From: Streptomyces phaeoluteigriseus
Lineage (GTDB): Bacteria > Actinomycetota > Actinomycetes > Streptomycetales > Streptomycetaceae
Reading direction: 5' to 3'
DNA: 64,000 bases
Assembly: GCF_001896135.2 (NCBI RefSeq)
Contig: NZ_MPOH02000011.1
Location: forward strand, 391,103-455,102
The notes beneath the pieces are model-generated. The model was not told the DNA's origin. It was given only the letters and a program-made list of their open reading frames with translations, and searched no databases. Shown here piece by piece: positions 45,416 to 56,082 of this stretch. Numbering within the stretch: position 1 is the first letter of the stretch; every line of letters begins with the position of its first letter. Both the position numbers and the translations under genes were made by a program.

Positions 45416-46816
45416 TTAAGGAAGGGATCGGGACCGGTTAAAGGTGACGGCCCGTCTGCCCTGCCGACGCCTTCGCACCGCGCCCCGGTGTCCCCTGCGC
45501 TCCGGCTCCCGCCCGTCGAGCTGGATCCAGATCCGCACCTCGGTGCCGCCCAGCACGGACGAGCCGATGCGGACGTCCCCGCCCGTCGACTCCGCGAGCC
45601 GGCGCACGATGTCCAGCCCGAGCCCGGTCGACCCGGCGCTCCCGGAACCCCGGCCGCGGGCCATCGCCGCCTGGGGGTCGGGTATGCCGGGGCCCGCGTC
45701 CGAGACGAGGACGATCACGGCGTCCTCGCCGTTGTGCAGGTCGACGGCGAAGGCGGTGCCCTCGGGGGTGTGCCGGAAGACGTTGCCGAGCAGCGCGTCC
45801 AGGGCGGCGACCAGGTCGGCGCGGACCACGGGTATGCGCACCGGCCGGTCGGCACCGGCCACCCGCACCTTGCGGCCCTCGTCCTCGGCGAGCGCCGACC
45901 AGAACGTCATCCGTTCCCGGACGACCTCGGCGGCGTCGCATCCCGCGCCGGGTCCGGCGGCCGCGGTCTGCGGCTTGGCCTCGCGGGCGGTGCGGATGAT
46001 GGTGTCGACCTCGTGCTCCAGCTGGGCGACCGCGGCGCGGGTCTGTTCGGCGGCCGGGGAGTCCCCGAGCGAGGCCGCGTTGAGCCGCAGCACGGTCAGT
46101 GGTGTGCGCAGCCGGTGGGAGAGATCGGCGGCCAGCTCCCGCTCGTTCGCCAGGAGTTGGACGACCTGGTCGGCCATGGAGTTGAACGCGACCGCCGCCA
46201 GCCGCAGTTCGTTCGGCCCCTCCTCGGGTACGCGTGCGCCCAGCTTCCCCTCCCCCAGTTCGTGCGCCCCCTCGACCAGCCGCCGGGCGGGCTGCACCAT
46301 GCGCACGCCCAGCCGGTCGGCGACAGCCACCGAGCCGACGACCAGTGCGGCACCGACCGCGGCGAGCACTGCCCAGGCCGTCCCCACGCCGTTGCTAACC
46401 TCGGACTCGGGGACGTACACCTCGACGACGACGGTGCCGAGGCTCAGCGCGACGGGCTGGAGCAGGGCGGAGCCGCCGGGCACCTCGGCGGTGGAGGCGC
46501 GGCCCAGCTCGCGGACGGCCGCGATGTCGGCGGCGGTGGCGCGCGGGCGGCCGAGGTCGAGGGCCTGCCGGTCGCCGCCTGCCGGGATGTGTACGGCCAT
46601 GCCGTCGTCGGAGCCGGCGGAGGCGACGACCCGCTCCAACTGGTCGCGGTCGGTGGTGATGGACAGCGCGGGGACCACGACGGCGGCCTCCCGCTCGGCG
46701 TTGGAGAAGGCGCGGTCGCGGGCCATCTCCTTGATGACCAGACCGAGCGGCACGGCGAAGGCGACCACGACCATCGTGGTGACCGCCAGACACACCTTGA
46801 CCAGGGCCCACCTCAT
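45416..46816 (-). CDS. Two-component sensor histidine kinase
   Basis: 466 aa. Two membrane segments (about residues 5-28 and 143-167) flank an extracytoplasmic domain, followed by HAMP, an H-box (ADLSHRLRTPLTVLRL, His about 240) and an HATPase domain with N-box (ALLGNVFRHTPEG), DAGPGIPD and STGLGLDIVRRLAE. It has a basic C-terminal tail. It overlaps the response-regulator gene by ATGA, so they form a cognate pair. The signal is unknown. Confidence 0.94.
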   Translation of the reverse strand: MRWALVKVCLAVTTMVVVAFAVPLGLVIKEMARDRAFSNAEREAAVVVPALSITTDRDQLERVVASAGSDDGMAVHIPAGGDRQALDLGRPRATAADIAAVRELGRASTAEVPGGSALLQPVALSLGTVVVEVYVPESEVSNGVGTAWAVLAAVGAALVVGSVAVADRLGVRMVQPARRLVEGAHELGEGKLGARVPEEGPNELRLAAVAFNSMADQVVQLLANERELAADLSHRLRTPLTVLRLNAASLGDSPAAEQTRAAVAQLEHEVDTIIRTAREAKPQTAAAGPGAGCDAAEVVRERMTFWSALAEDEGRKVRVAGADRPVRIPVVRADLVAALDALLGNVFRHTPEGTAFAVDLHNGEDAVIVLVSDAGPGIPDPQAAMARGRGSGSAGSTGLGLDIVRRLAESTGGDVRIGSSVLGGTEVRIWIQLDGREPERRGHRGAVRRRRQGRRAVTFNRSRSLP

Positions 46817-47529
46817 CGCGGCGGCTCCCCGGCGGGCGGCGCGGCGGGCGGCTCCAGCTTCACGCCGACGCCGCGCAGGGTGTGCAGGTAGCGCGGGCGG
46901 GCCGCCGTCTCGCCCAGTTTGCGGCGCAGCCAGGACAGATGGACGTCGATGGTCTGGTCGTCGCCGTAGGACTGCTGCCAGACCTCGGCGAGCAGTTCGC
47001 GGCGCGGGACGACGACGCCGGGGCGTCCGGCGAGGAAGGCGAGCAGGTCGAACTCGCGGCGAGTGAGGTCGAGGCGGGTGCCGTCCAGGTCCGCCTGGCG
47101 GCGCAGCGGGTCGACGGTCAGACCGCCGACGCGCAGCACGCTGGACGGCGGTGCCTCACCGGCACCGGAGCGGGAGCGGCGCAGGACGGCCGCCATGCGC
47201 GCGGAGAGGTGGTCCACCGAGAACGGCTTGGTCAGATAGTCGTCCGCGCCCGCGTTGAGCAGCCGGACGATCTCCGTCTCGTCGTCGCGGGCGGTGGCGA
47301 TGATGACGGGGACGTCGGTGATGCCGCGCAGCATCTTGAGGGCCTCGGAGCCGTCCAGGTCCGGCAGTCCGAGGTCCAGGATGACCACGTCGAAGCGGAA
47401 ATGGGCGACCTCGCGCAGCGCCTCCAGTGCCGTACCGACGCTGCGCACGGTGTGCGAGGCGTCGGTGAGGTGCCGGATGAGCGCCGAGCGGACGAACTGG
47501 TCGTCCTCGACCACGAGAACACTTGCCAT
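46813..47529 (-). CDS. OmpR-family response regulator
   Basis: 238 aa from ATG 47529. Receiver domain starting ASVLVVEDDQFVRSALIRHL, with phospho-acceptor Asp in VVILDLGLPDLDGSEALKML (about D52) and conserved Lys in YLTKPFS. The C-terminal winged helix includes RREFDLLAFLAGRPGVVVPR and TIDVHLSWLRRKLGE. It lies upstream of its kinase gene. Its targets are unknown. Confidence 0.94.
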   Translation of the reverse strand: MASVLVVEDDQFVRSALIRHLTDASHTVRSVGTALEALREVAHFRFDVVILDLGLPDLDGSEALKMLRGITDVPVIIATARDDETEIVRLLNAGADDYLTKPFSVDHLSARMAAVLRRSRSGAGEAPPSSVLRVGGLTVDPLRRQADLDGTRLDLTRREFDLLAFLAGRPGVVVPRRELLAEVWQQSYGDDQTIDVHLSWLRRKLGETAARPRYLHTLRGVGVKLEPPAAPPAGEPPR

Positions 47530-47651
47530 GCGCCGCAACCTACGCCATGCGGCGCAGGCCGATTCCGGCCTGTGGACAACTCCGCTTCTGTGGACAACCG
47601 GTGGCACACCCGTGCGACACCGGTGGGGCGGGTGAGGCAGGATGGCCCGCG

Positions 47652-48208
47652 ATGCGCAGAGGACTCGTACACGTACTGGCCTGGACCCTCGCCACGGGCG
47701 CGGCGGTCACGCTGTCGTGGTGGGGTGTCCACACGGTCATGGCGGGCACGGCGTACGACCCGCCGCGCGCCCTGCCGCTGACGGCGGGCGACGCGAAGGC
47801 GCAGCGGTCGGAGCCACCGACGGCCTCGGCCACCAGCCGCTCCGCGTCGACGCCTCCCCGGCCGTCCTCCTCACCCTCGCCCTCGCCCTCCCGCACCACC
47901 GACGGCCGCGAGTCCGGCGGCCCGGCGGCCTCGTCCCCCTCCGCGGCGACGGCTCCCGCCGACCCCTCCGGCCGTCCGGACCGTCCGGCCAGGTCAAGAG
48001 CTACGACACCGACGGCGGGCGGGTGGTGTTCGACCTGGGGAAGACCTCGGCGTCGCTCGTCTCGGCCACGCCGGGCGCGGGCTGGTCGATGCAGGTGTGG
48101 AAGACGGAGTCCTGGATCCGGGTGGAGTTCGCCTCGGGCGCGGACCGCGTGTCGGTGTTCTGCACCTGGCACGACGGACCGCCGCGGGTGGAGGTCGGCA
48201 CCTACTGA
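47652..48208 (+). pseudogene. Small membrane-anchored/secreted protein, frameshifted
   Basis: From ATG 47652 the first frame encodes a signal-anchor (GLVHVLAWTLATGAAVTLSW) and a Ser/Pro-rich linker. At about 47976-47984 the sensible reading moves to another frame, encoding a compact domain (VKSYDTDGGRVVFDLGKTSA; VWKTESWIRVEFASGADRVS) that ends at 48208. Restoring one G in GACCG(G)TCCGG joins them into about 185 aa. The hydrophobic N-terminus, linker and beta-rich domain look like a secreted lipid- or wall-linked protein. Function unknown. It is divergent from the two-component genes. Confidence 0.7.
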
Positions 48209-48218
48209 GCGCGCCCTG

Positions 48219-48401
48219 GGGCCTGTCGTTCGGATCCGACCGCAGGACATCAACGGTGCTGTTCAGCGCGGTGAGCGGGGTCTGGTGCGTGCAGCTGCGA
48301 GGCGGAGGAGCGCGTCGACGCGGAGCGTCGGCAACCGACGACAACGCGGCAGATGCGCGTGCCGGGCCCCGCGTCCGCGGCGTGATCCGAACGACAGGCC
48401 C
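48219..48401. mobile_element. MITE-like element, copy 2
   Basis: 183 bp bounded by GGGCCTGTCGTTCGGATC and its reverse complement (18 bp including the outer G/C). It is the reverse-orientation sibling of 36736-36919. Its right end runs into CTAG, where TAG complement is the stop of the spermidine-synthase-like gene (48401-48403); the left end lies 11 bp after the stop of the gene at 47652-48208. CTAG may be the target sequence, as in some IS5-type elements. Confidence 0.85.
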
Positions 48402-49270
48402 TAGCGGAAGACCGACGGCGGCGGGGCCGGTGATGCCACCGCCGAGGCGTCGACGACCGCTGCGGCCCCGCCCGTGAAGTCGGTGAGGTCCTTGCCGTGC
48501 TCGACGCGGCCGGGGTGCGGGTCGGAGGCGGCCCTGCGGGTCAGTTCGGCGGTCGGCAGCGGCAGGTCGGAGGCGACCAGGACGGCGTTGCCGAACCGCT
48601 TGCCACGCAGCACGGCGGGGTCGGCGACCAGGGCGAGTTCGGGGAAGCGGGCGGCGGCGGTGGCGATCTGGCCGCGCAGATGCGCGAGCGGCGGGCCGTC
48701 GGCGAGGTTGGCGGCGTAGAGGCCGCCGGGTCCGAGGGCCCTGCGGACCTCGTCGAGGAACTCGGTGGAGGTCAGGTGCGCGGGGGTGCGGGCCCCGCTG
48801 AACACATCGGCGATGACGAGGTCGGCCCACCCGTCCGGCACCTTGCCCAGCCCTTCGCGCGCGTCGGTGGACCGCACCCGGATGCGGGCGCCGGGGTCCA
48901 GGGGCAGCTCGCGGCGGACGAGCTGGACGAGGCTCGCGTCGCGTTCGACGATCTGCTGGGTGGAGCGGGGGCGGGTGGCGGCGACGTACCGGGCGAGGGT
49001 GAAGGCACCGCCGCCGAGGTGGAGGACGTGCAGCGGCCTGCCCGCCGGGGCGGCGAGGTCGATGACGTGGCCGAGCCGCCGCTGGTACTCGAAGGAGAGG
49101 TGGCCGGGGTCGTCGAGGTCCACGTGCGACTGGGGCGCTCCGTCGATGAGCAGCGTCCAGGCCCTCGCCCGGTCGCGGTCCGGGACGAGCTGGGCGAGCC
49201 CGCCGCCGACGGCCTCGCTGACGGTCGCGTCGCTGTCGCGTTCGCGCCGGGAGTTCCTGGACCTTGCCAT
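48401..49270 (-). CDS. Spermidine synthase-like methyltransferase-fold protein
   Basis: 289 aa from ATG 49270. It has the Rossmann-type aminopropyltransferase/methyltransferase fold: QSHVDLDDPGHLSFEYQRRL, VLHLGGGAFTLARYVAAT (nucleotide-binding loop), IVERDASLVQLVRREL and DLVIADVFSGARTPAHLT. Many actinobacterial members annotated as spermidine synthase lack proof of polyamine synthesis. Longer upstream starts run into a tandem repeat and are rejected. Its stop codon is formed at the edge of a MITE. Confidence 0.87.
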   Translation of the reverse strand: MARSRNSRRERDSDATVSEAVGGGLAQLVPDRDRARAWTLLIDGAPQSHVDLDDPGHLSFEYQRRLGHVIDLAAPAGRPLHVLHLGGGAFTLARYVAATRPRSTQQIVERDASLVQLVRRELPLDPGARIRVRSTDAREGLGKVPDGWADLVIADVFSGARTPAHLTSTEFLDEVRRALGPGGLYAANLADGPPLAHLRGQIATAAARFPELALVADPAVLRGKRFGNAVLVASDLPLPTAELTRRAASDPHPGRVEHGKDLTDFTGGAAAVVDASAVASPAPPPSVFR

Positions 49271-49340
49271 GGAGGCATTTTCGCAGGGGGCGAGCAGTGC
49301 CGCCGACCGGCATCCGTCAGCGGCACCCCGCGGACCAGGA

Positions 49341-49470
49341 GCCGCACGGTGGCACGCGCCGACCACCGCAGCCGCACGGTGGCACGCGCCGACCACCGCA
49401 GCCGCTCGGTGGCACGCGTCGACCACCGCGGCCACTCGGTCGGAGGCGCCGACCACCGCAGCCGCCCGGT
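49341..49470. repeat. 30-bp tandem repeat, four full units plus part of a fifth
   Basis: Units start at 49341, 49371, 49401 and 49431 (consensus start GCCGCACGGTGGCACGCGCC, then GACCACCGCA), with a partial unit at 49461-49470. The period is exactly 30 bp with few mismatches. It lies between the start of the spermidine-synthase-like gene and the stop of the next gene. Confidence 0.9.
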
Positions 49471-49481
49471 GGACGCACCGC

Positions 49482-49868
49482 CTACCGGCAGCTGTCCGCC
49501 GCCTTGATGAGCCGTGCCGCTTCGCCCAACGCCCGCTGGAGCACGGCCGGGTCCGTCGCGAGGTCGGCCTCGCCGGGCGGGAGCAGCCAGTCCGAGCCCT
49601 CGACGGGCGGCTCGGGGGCGAGTCTCAGTCCCCGTCCGTCGGTCTCCGTGCAGGTGCTGCCCGGGACGTCCCAGGCGGCGGCCGTGCCCGGCGGGACCAG
49701 GAAGGCGAGGGTGCCGTGCCCGTAGTCGTGGAGTACGGGCCCCACCGCGTCGCCGGCTCCGCGGCGCAGGATGTCGACCGCCTCCAGCCCCTGCCGGGTC
49801 GGCACGGTCACCAGATCGCATGCCGTCCCCGACGACACGAGGGGATCGACGCTCCGGCTGGTCTCCAC
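49482..49868 (-). CDS. Small conserved hypothetical protein
   Basis: 128 aa, GTG start with GGGAGG 7 nt upstream. Sequence landmarks are PLVSSGTACDLVTVPTRQGL, GTLAFLVPPGTAAAWDVPGS and the C-terminal QRALGEAARLIKAADSC. The FLVPPGTAAxWDVPGS region resembles the N-terminal part of prim-pol-type proteins found in Streptomyces, but no catalytic residues are evident. Cytoplasmic. It is divergent from the HTH regulator gene. Confidence 0.7.
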   Translation of the reverse strand: METSRSVDPLVSSGTACDLVTVPTRQGLEAVDILRRGAGDAVGPVLHDYGHGTLAFLVPPGTAAAWDVPGSTCTETDGRGLRLAPEPPVEGSDWLLPPGEADLATDPAVLQRALGEAARLIKAADSCR

Positions 49869-50041
49869 TCCCGGCCTCCCTCACGCGGTCACTGTGCAAG
49901 TCCACCGGGTTCAACGCGGCGGACCGTCAACGGCTACGCGAAAGTCCGCCGCGAAGGATGGCAGTTCATGGCAGATCGTGGATGACATATCCGGTTTGTA
50001 GCCAAACACCGCGTGGCGGACCAACCACAGAAGGTACGTTC

Positions 50042-52295
<2,254 letters not shown>

Positions 52296-52444
52296 TCATC
52301 GCGCACCCCGCGCAGGGGCAACCCGGGGGGCGATCTCAGCGTCTTTGACTGCCGGGGGCGTACGGAATCGGGCGCCGGCCCAGGCCGTAAAGTGGCACCT
52401 CCGTGCCATCGGCGCCGCAGCTACACGAAGGGGGAGGCGATCGG

Positions 52445-53395
52445 ATGCCGCAGACCGAGACACCAGGCATCGAGGCGGCTCCGCCCAGGCTGCGCTGGTG
52501 GACGGAACTGCCCCTGATAGTGCTGGTGTACGCCTGCTACTCCGCGGGCCGGCTGCTCGCGCGGGGCGACGTCACCAGTGCCGTCGACCACGGGCTGGCG
52601 ATCCTGCGGATCGAGAAGGTCCTGCACATAAACGCCGAGCACCCGCTGAACCGGCTGTTCCGGACCGAGGCGTGGATCGGGGTGCCGGCCGACTTCTGGT
52701 ACGCGTCGCTGCACTACATGGTCACCCCGGTGATCCTGGTCTGGCTGTTCCGCACCCGCGCCGTGCAGTACCGGGCGGCCCGCACCTGGCTGATGACGTC
52801 GACGTTCATCGGTCTGATCGGCTTCACCCTGCTGCCCACCTGCCCGCCCCGGCTGCTGTCCGCGAGTCACGGCTTCGTCGACACGATGGCCCAGTACAGC
52901 TCCTACGGCTGGTGGGGCGGCGAGGCGAGCGCCCCGCGCGGGCTCGGCGGCATGACCAACCAGTACGCGGCGATGCCGAGCCTGCACGTCGGCTGGGCGC
53001 TGTGGTGCGGGGTGATGCTGTGGCGGCACGGCGGCACCCGGGCGGCGAAGACGGCCGGCGTGGTCTACCCGCTGGTGACGACGATCGTCGTGATGGGCAC
53101 CGCGAACCACTACTTCCTCGACGCGGTGGCGGGCGCCGCCGTGATGGGCGCGGGACTGCTGCTGGCGCCGCTGGTGACGCGCCGCGCCGACCGGGTCGCG
53201 GGCTGGATGGCGGGGCGGTTCCCGTTCGTCCCGGTGGCCGCTCGGGGCACGGAGACCTCGATTGTCAGTGCCGGATGCCAGACTTCCCCGGGTGAGCGAA
53301 TTCCACGGCAGCGCGAGTCACGGTTCGGGCCCGGAGCCGAGCCGGGTGCCACCCCCTCGGACGCGGAGGACGGCGCTCCGGCAGCGGCTCGCTGA
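52445..53395 (+). CDS. PAP2 superfamily membrane phosphatase/transferase (Aur1/Ipt1-like)
   Basis: 316 aa from ATG 52445 with GGGGAGG upstream. About six membrane segments are present, with the PAP2 signature near the C-terminal half: MPSLHVGWALWCGVML and GTANHYFLDAVAGAAV (catalytic His and Asp). It belongs to the PAP2_3/inositolphosphotransferase-like group and probably acts on a phospholipid or polyprenyl-phosphate at the membrane. The last ~50 residues are polar and low-complexity and overlap the start region of the next gene by up to about 100 bp. Confidence 0.88.
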   Translation: MPQTETPGIEAAPPRLRWWTELPLIVLVYACYSAGRLLARGDVTSAVDHGLAILRIEKVLHINAEHPLNRLFRTEAWIGVPADFWYASLHYMVTPVILVWLFRTRAVQYRAARTWLMTSTFIGLIGFTLLPTCPPRLLSASHGFVDTMAQYSSYGWWGGEASAPRGLGGMTNQYAAMPSLHVGWALWCGVMLWRHGGTRAAKTAGVVYPLVTTIVVMGTANHYFLDAVAGAAVMGAGLLLAPLVTRRADRVAGWMAGRFPFVPVAARGTETSIVSAGCQTSPGERIPRQRESRFGPGAEPGATPSDAEDGAPAAAR

Positions 53396-54466
53396 CCTGC
53401 GCGGACCCGACGTACCGGCCAAGGCCCTGGACGCCCGCGCCCTCGCGCGCTCGCGGCGAACCCGGGATGCAGCCGGCGCGCGATCCTGGACGGCGCCGGG
53501 GTGGACAAGGCGGCACTGGCCGGCGCCCTGGGCTCACCCTCGGCGTTCGGCCAGTCCCAGTTCGCCCTCACGCGCGGCAACGCGTTCGAGGCGAAGGTGA
53601 AGGCCGACGGCGGCGCCGACCTGCTGCGCCTGGTGCACGAGAAACTCGACCCGCGCGCGGAGCCGCCCACCGGGGCGAGCGTCCCGGACCTGTCGGCGAT
53701 CGGCCCCGAGGGCCGTACGGCGCGGACCGCGCTGGCCCTGCGCGAGGCCGGACAGGCGTCCGGCACCTGGACCCTCCTCGACCATCCGATGCTCGCGCTG
53801 GACGTCGCGGGCTCCCCGGCGTTCCTGGAGCCGGACGCGGTCGTGGTGCACCCGGACGGCAGCTGGTCGGTCGTGGAGATCAAGTCGTTCCCCCTGCTGG
53901 ACGGCTCGGCGGACCCGGCGAAGGTCGGCGCGGCCGCCCGGCAGGCCGCGGTGTACGTGCTGGCGCTGGAGGCGGTCGCCGCCCGCCTCGACCCCGTGCC
54001 GCGGGTGCGCCATCGCGTCCTGCTGGTCTGCCCCAAGGACTTCTCCAACCTACCCGCCGCGTCCGCCGTGGACATCCGCAAGCAGCGCGCCGTCACCCAC
54101 CGCCAGCTGGCCCGGCTCACCCGTATCGAGGAGATCGCCGACGCCCTCCCGGACGGCACCTGCTTCTCGCCCGAGCTGCCCCCCGAGCAGCTCACGGCGG
54201 CCGTCGAGGCGGTCCCCGCGGCGTACGCGCCCGAGTGCCTGGCCGCCTGCGAGCTGGCGTTCCACTGCCGGAACCGCTCCCGCGCGGCCGGCGCGGTCAC
54301 CGCCCTGGGCCGCCCCGTCCGCGCCGAGCTGGGCGGCCTCACGACGGTCGGGGACGTGCTGGCCGCCGCGCGCGGCGAGGCCGGCGACCCCGACGACCCG
54401 GCGGTGGCGGCCCTGCGCCGGGCGGCCCGGCTGCGCGACGAGGCCCTGGGGGCGATGTGTCGCTGA
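53292..54466 (+). pseudogene. Cas4/Dna2/AddB-like PD-(D/E)XK nuclease with candidate Fe-S cysteines, frameshifted
   Basis: With one G restored in CTCGCG(G)CGCTCGCG (near 53444-53450), the frames join into about 391 aa. The restored N-terminal part gives LAANPGCSRRAIL (Cys codon 53468-53470), then LTRGNAFEAKVKA, the nuclease core PDAVVV...WSVVEIKSF (about 53831-53890, D-x(n)-ExK), and the QAAVYVLAL helix of RecB-type nucleases. The C-terminal PECLAACELAFHC supplies three more cysteines (C-x3-C-x5-C). One N-terminal plus three C-terminal Cys is the iron-sulfur arrangement of Cas4, AddB and Dna2. It is the first gene of a three-gene operon. GTG 53292 is tentative; GTG 53346 is possible. Confidence 0.78.
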
Positions 54467-56082
54467 TCGCCACCCTCGCCCGCCTCGAGGCCGTCTCCAC
54501 CGGCCGCGCCCGGCCCACCGCCACCGTCCGCCACCGGCATCTGTCCGAGCGGCCGCTGGTGTTCGTGCCGTTGACCACCGCCGGTGAGGCCGGTGCCCCG
54601 CTCGGCGCCCTCGTCGGCTCCGACCGGGACGCGCCCCGGCTGCTCGTCGTGGCGCAGCCGCGCGACCGCGACCTGCGGTTCGCGTTCCTCGCCGAGCTGG
54701 CCGACATCGTCCTGCCGTACATCGACTCCTACGCCGACGCCGTCGAGGCCGCCGAGCGCAGTGAGACCGACCCGGAGACCGGCAAGCGCGTCAAGGTCGA
54801 GGTCGAGCTGTGCTCCGACGCGCCCCAGCTGATCGTCCCGAGCCGCGCCGGCGTCGAGTACGTCCGCCTCCTGGGCCGCTCCATGCGCTTCCGCCGTACG
54901 GCGGAGCAGGACCCGCAGACGCCGTATCCCGCGCCGCCGCGCGTGCCGTTGCTCGGGCGGTGGCTGACGCACTTCGGGGAGCGGTCCCGGGTGCCCGGCT
55001 CCTCGCTGCTGCTGGCGCTGACGGAGGTGCTGGGCCGGCACTGGGCGACCGGCCAGTCCAGTCTGGAGGACCAGCATCTGGGGGCGCTGCTGGCCTGGAT
55101 CGCCCCGCCCGGGGGTGACGGCGGAGCCGAGGCCGCGCTCCGCGCCGAGCTGGCACGCGACGACAAGGGCCAGTTGCTGTGCCCGCCGGCCGGTCCGGCG
55201 ACCGACCCGGCGTTCGACAACAAACTGCTCGCCCCGGCCATCGAGCGCTACGACCGCGCGCGTACCGCCCTGGCCGCCGCCGAGGACGGTCTCCAGGCCG
55301 ACGACCGGCTGGGCGAGCTGACCGCCGCCGAGCGGGCGATCCACGAACTCGTGCTGAGCCGGACCCTGCCCACCTGGGAGAAGGTGTGGCAGGGCCTCGA
55401 CCTGCTGCGGGAGCTGCCCGAGGGGGCGCACGTCGAGGAGCGGTGGACGCGCGACCGCTGGTCGTTCACCGGCCACCGCGACCGGGTCGTGGCGGGCGAG
55501 CCCCCGCAGCCGCGCCGCGACGACGCGGTGACCGCCGCCAACAAACTGGCCACGCGCGAGCGGGAACAGGGCCGGCTGGACGCGCAGGAAGCGCTCGACG
55601 ACCCGCTGGTGATGGCGGGGCGGCGGCTGGCCGGGGAGGCGTTCGCGGGCGAGGTCGTCGACGTGGTCATGACGTACAGCGAGGGCAAGCGGCCCAGCCC
55701 GCGCCCGCTGGTCACGGTCCGCACGGACGACCGGACGCATCTCGGGGAGCGGGCCAGGGTGTTCCGGTCGCTGGGCGGGAAGCCGCAGGCGGCGGAGTTC
55801 GTGCGGCGGGCCGACCCTGACGGGGCGGGCGGGGAGGACGGCCCGGAGGACGAGAGCCTGCTGGTGCTGCGGATCGTCGACAAGATGGGCCGGGGCAAGG
55901 AGCCGGAGGAAGGGTCCGTGCCCGAGAAGGGCGACCGGGTGTGCTTCACCCTGTTCGAGCACGAGCAGCGCGGCGGCGCGAAACTGCCCGACCCGGAGGA
56001 CACGCCGTGGACGCACGGCGGGCCGCCCGGGGAGCCGGTGCCCGAGACCGCCGATTCCGTCACCGAGGAGGACACCCTGTGA
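54457..56082 (+). CDS. Large protein of unknown function in the nuclease-helicase operon
   Basis: 541 aa from GTG 54457, overlapping the end of the nuclease gene by 10 nt. No recognised domain. The N-terminal region (RHRHLSERPLVFVPLTTAGE; PRDRDLRFAFLAELADIVLP) is alpha/beta. The centre is helical (TAAERAIHELVLSRTLPTWEK). The C-terminal ~170 residues are beta-rich (AFAGEVVDVVMTYSEGKRPS; GDRVCFTLFEHEQRGGAKL), reminiscent of the barrel domain 1B of Upf1/Dna2-like helicases. No catalytic motif is evident. It may be the scaffold joining the nuclease and helicase genes it lies between. It overlaps the helicase by GTGA. Confidence 0.85.
   Translation: MSLIATLARLEAVSTGRARPTATVRHRHLSERPLVFVPLTTAGEAGAPLGALVGSDRDAPRLLVVAQPRDRDLRFAFLAELADIVLPYIDSYADAVEAAERSETDPETGKRVKVEVELCSDAPQLIVPSRAGVEYVRLLGRSMRFRRTAEQDPQTPYPAPPRVPLLGRWLTHFGERSRVPGSSLLLALTEVLGRHWATGQSSLEDQHLGALLAWIAPPGGDGGAEAALRAELARDDKGQLLCPPAGPATDPAFDNKLLAPAIERYDRARTALAAAEDGLQADDRLGELTAAERAIHELVLSRTLPTWEKVWQGLDLLRELPEGAHVEERWTRDRWSFTGHRDRVVAGEPPQPRRDDAVTAANKLATREREQGRLDAQEALDDPLVMAGRRLAGEAFAGEVVDVVMTYSEGKRPSPRPLVTVRTDDRTHLGERARVFRSLGGKPQAAEFVRRADPDGAGGEDGPEDESLLVLRIVDKMGRGKEPEEGSVPEKGDRVCFTLFEHEQRGGAKLPDPEDTPWTHGGPPGEPVPETADSVTEEDTL

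Noticed and set aside
49341..49470. CRISPR array or coding repeat
   Set aside because: Units are directly contiguous with no spacers. The coding interpretation needs an unsupported upstream start for the spermidine-synthase-like gene.
53292..54466. A cas4 gene of a CRISPR-Cas locus
   Set aside because: The nuclease has Cas4-like cysteines, but there is no CRISPR array and no cas1/cas2 nearby. Its partners are a helicase and an unknown protein, so a Dna2/AddB-like role is preferred.
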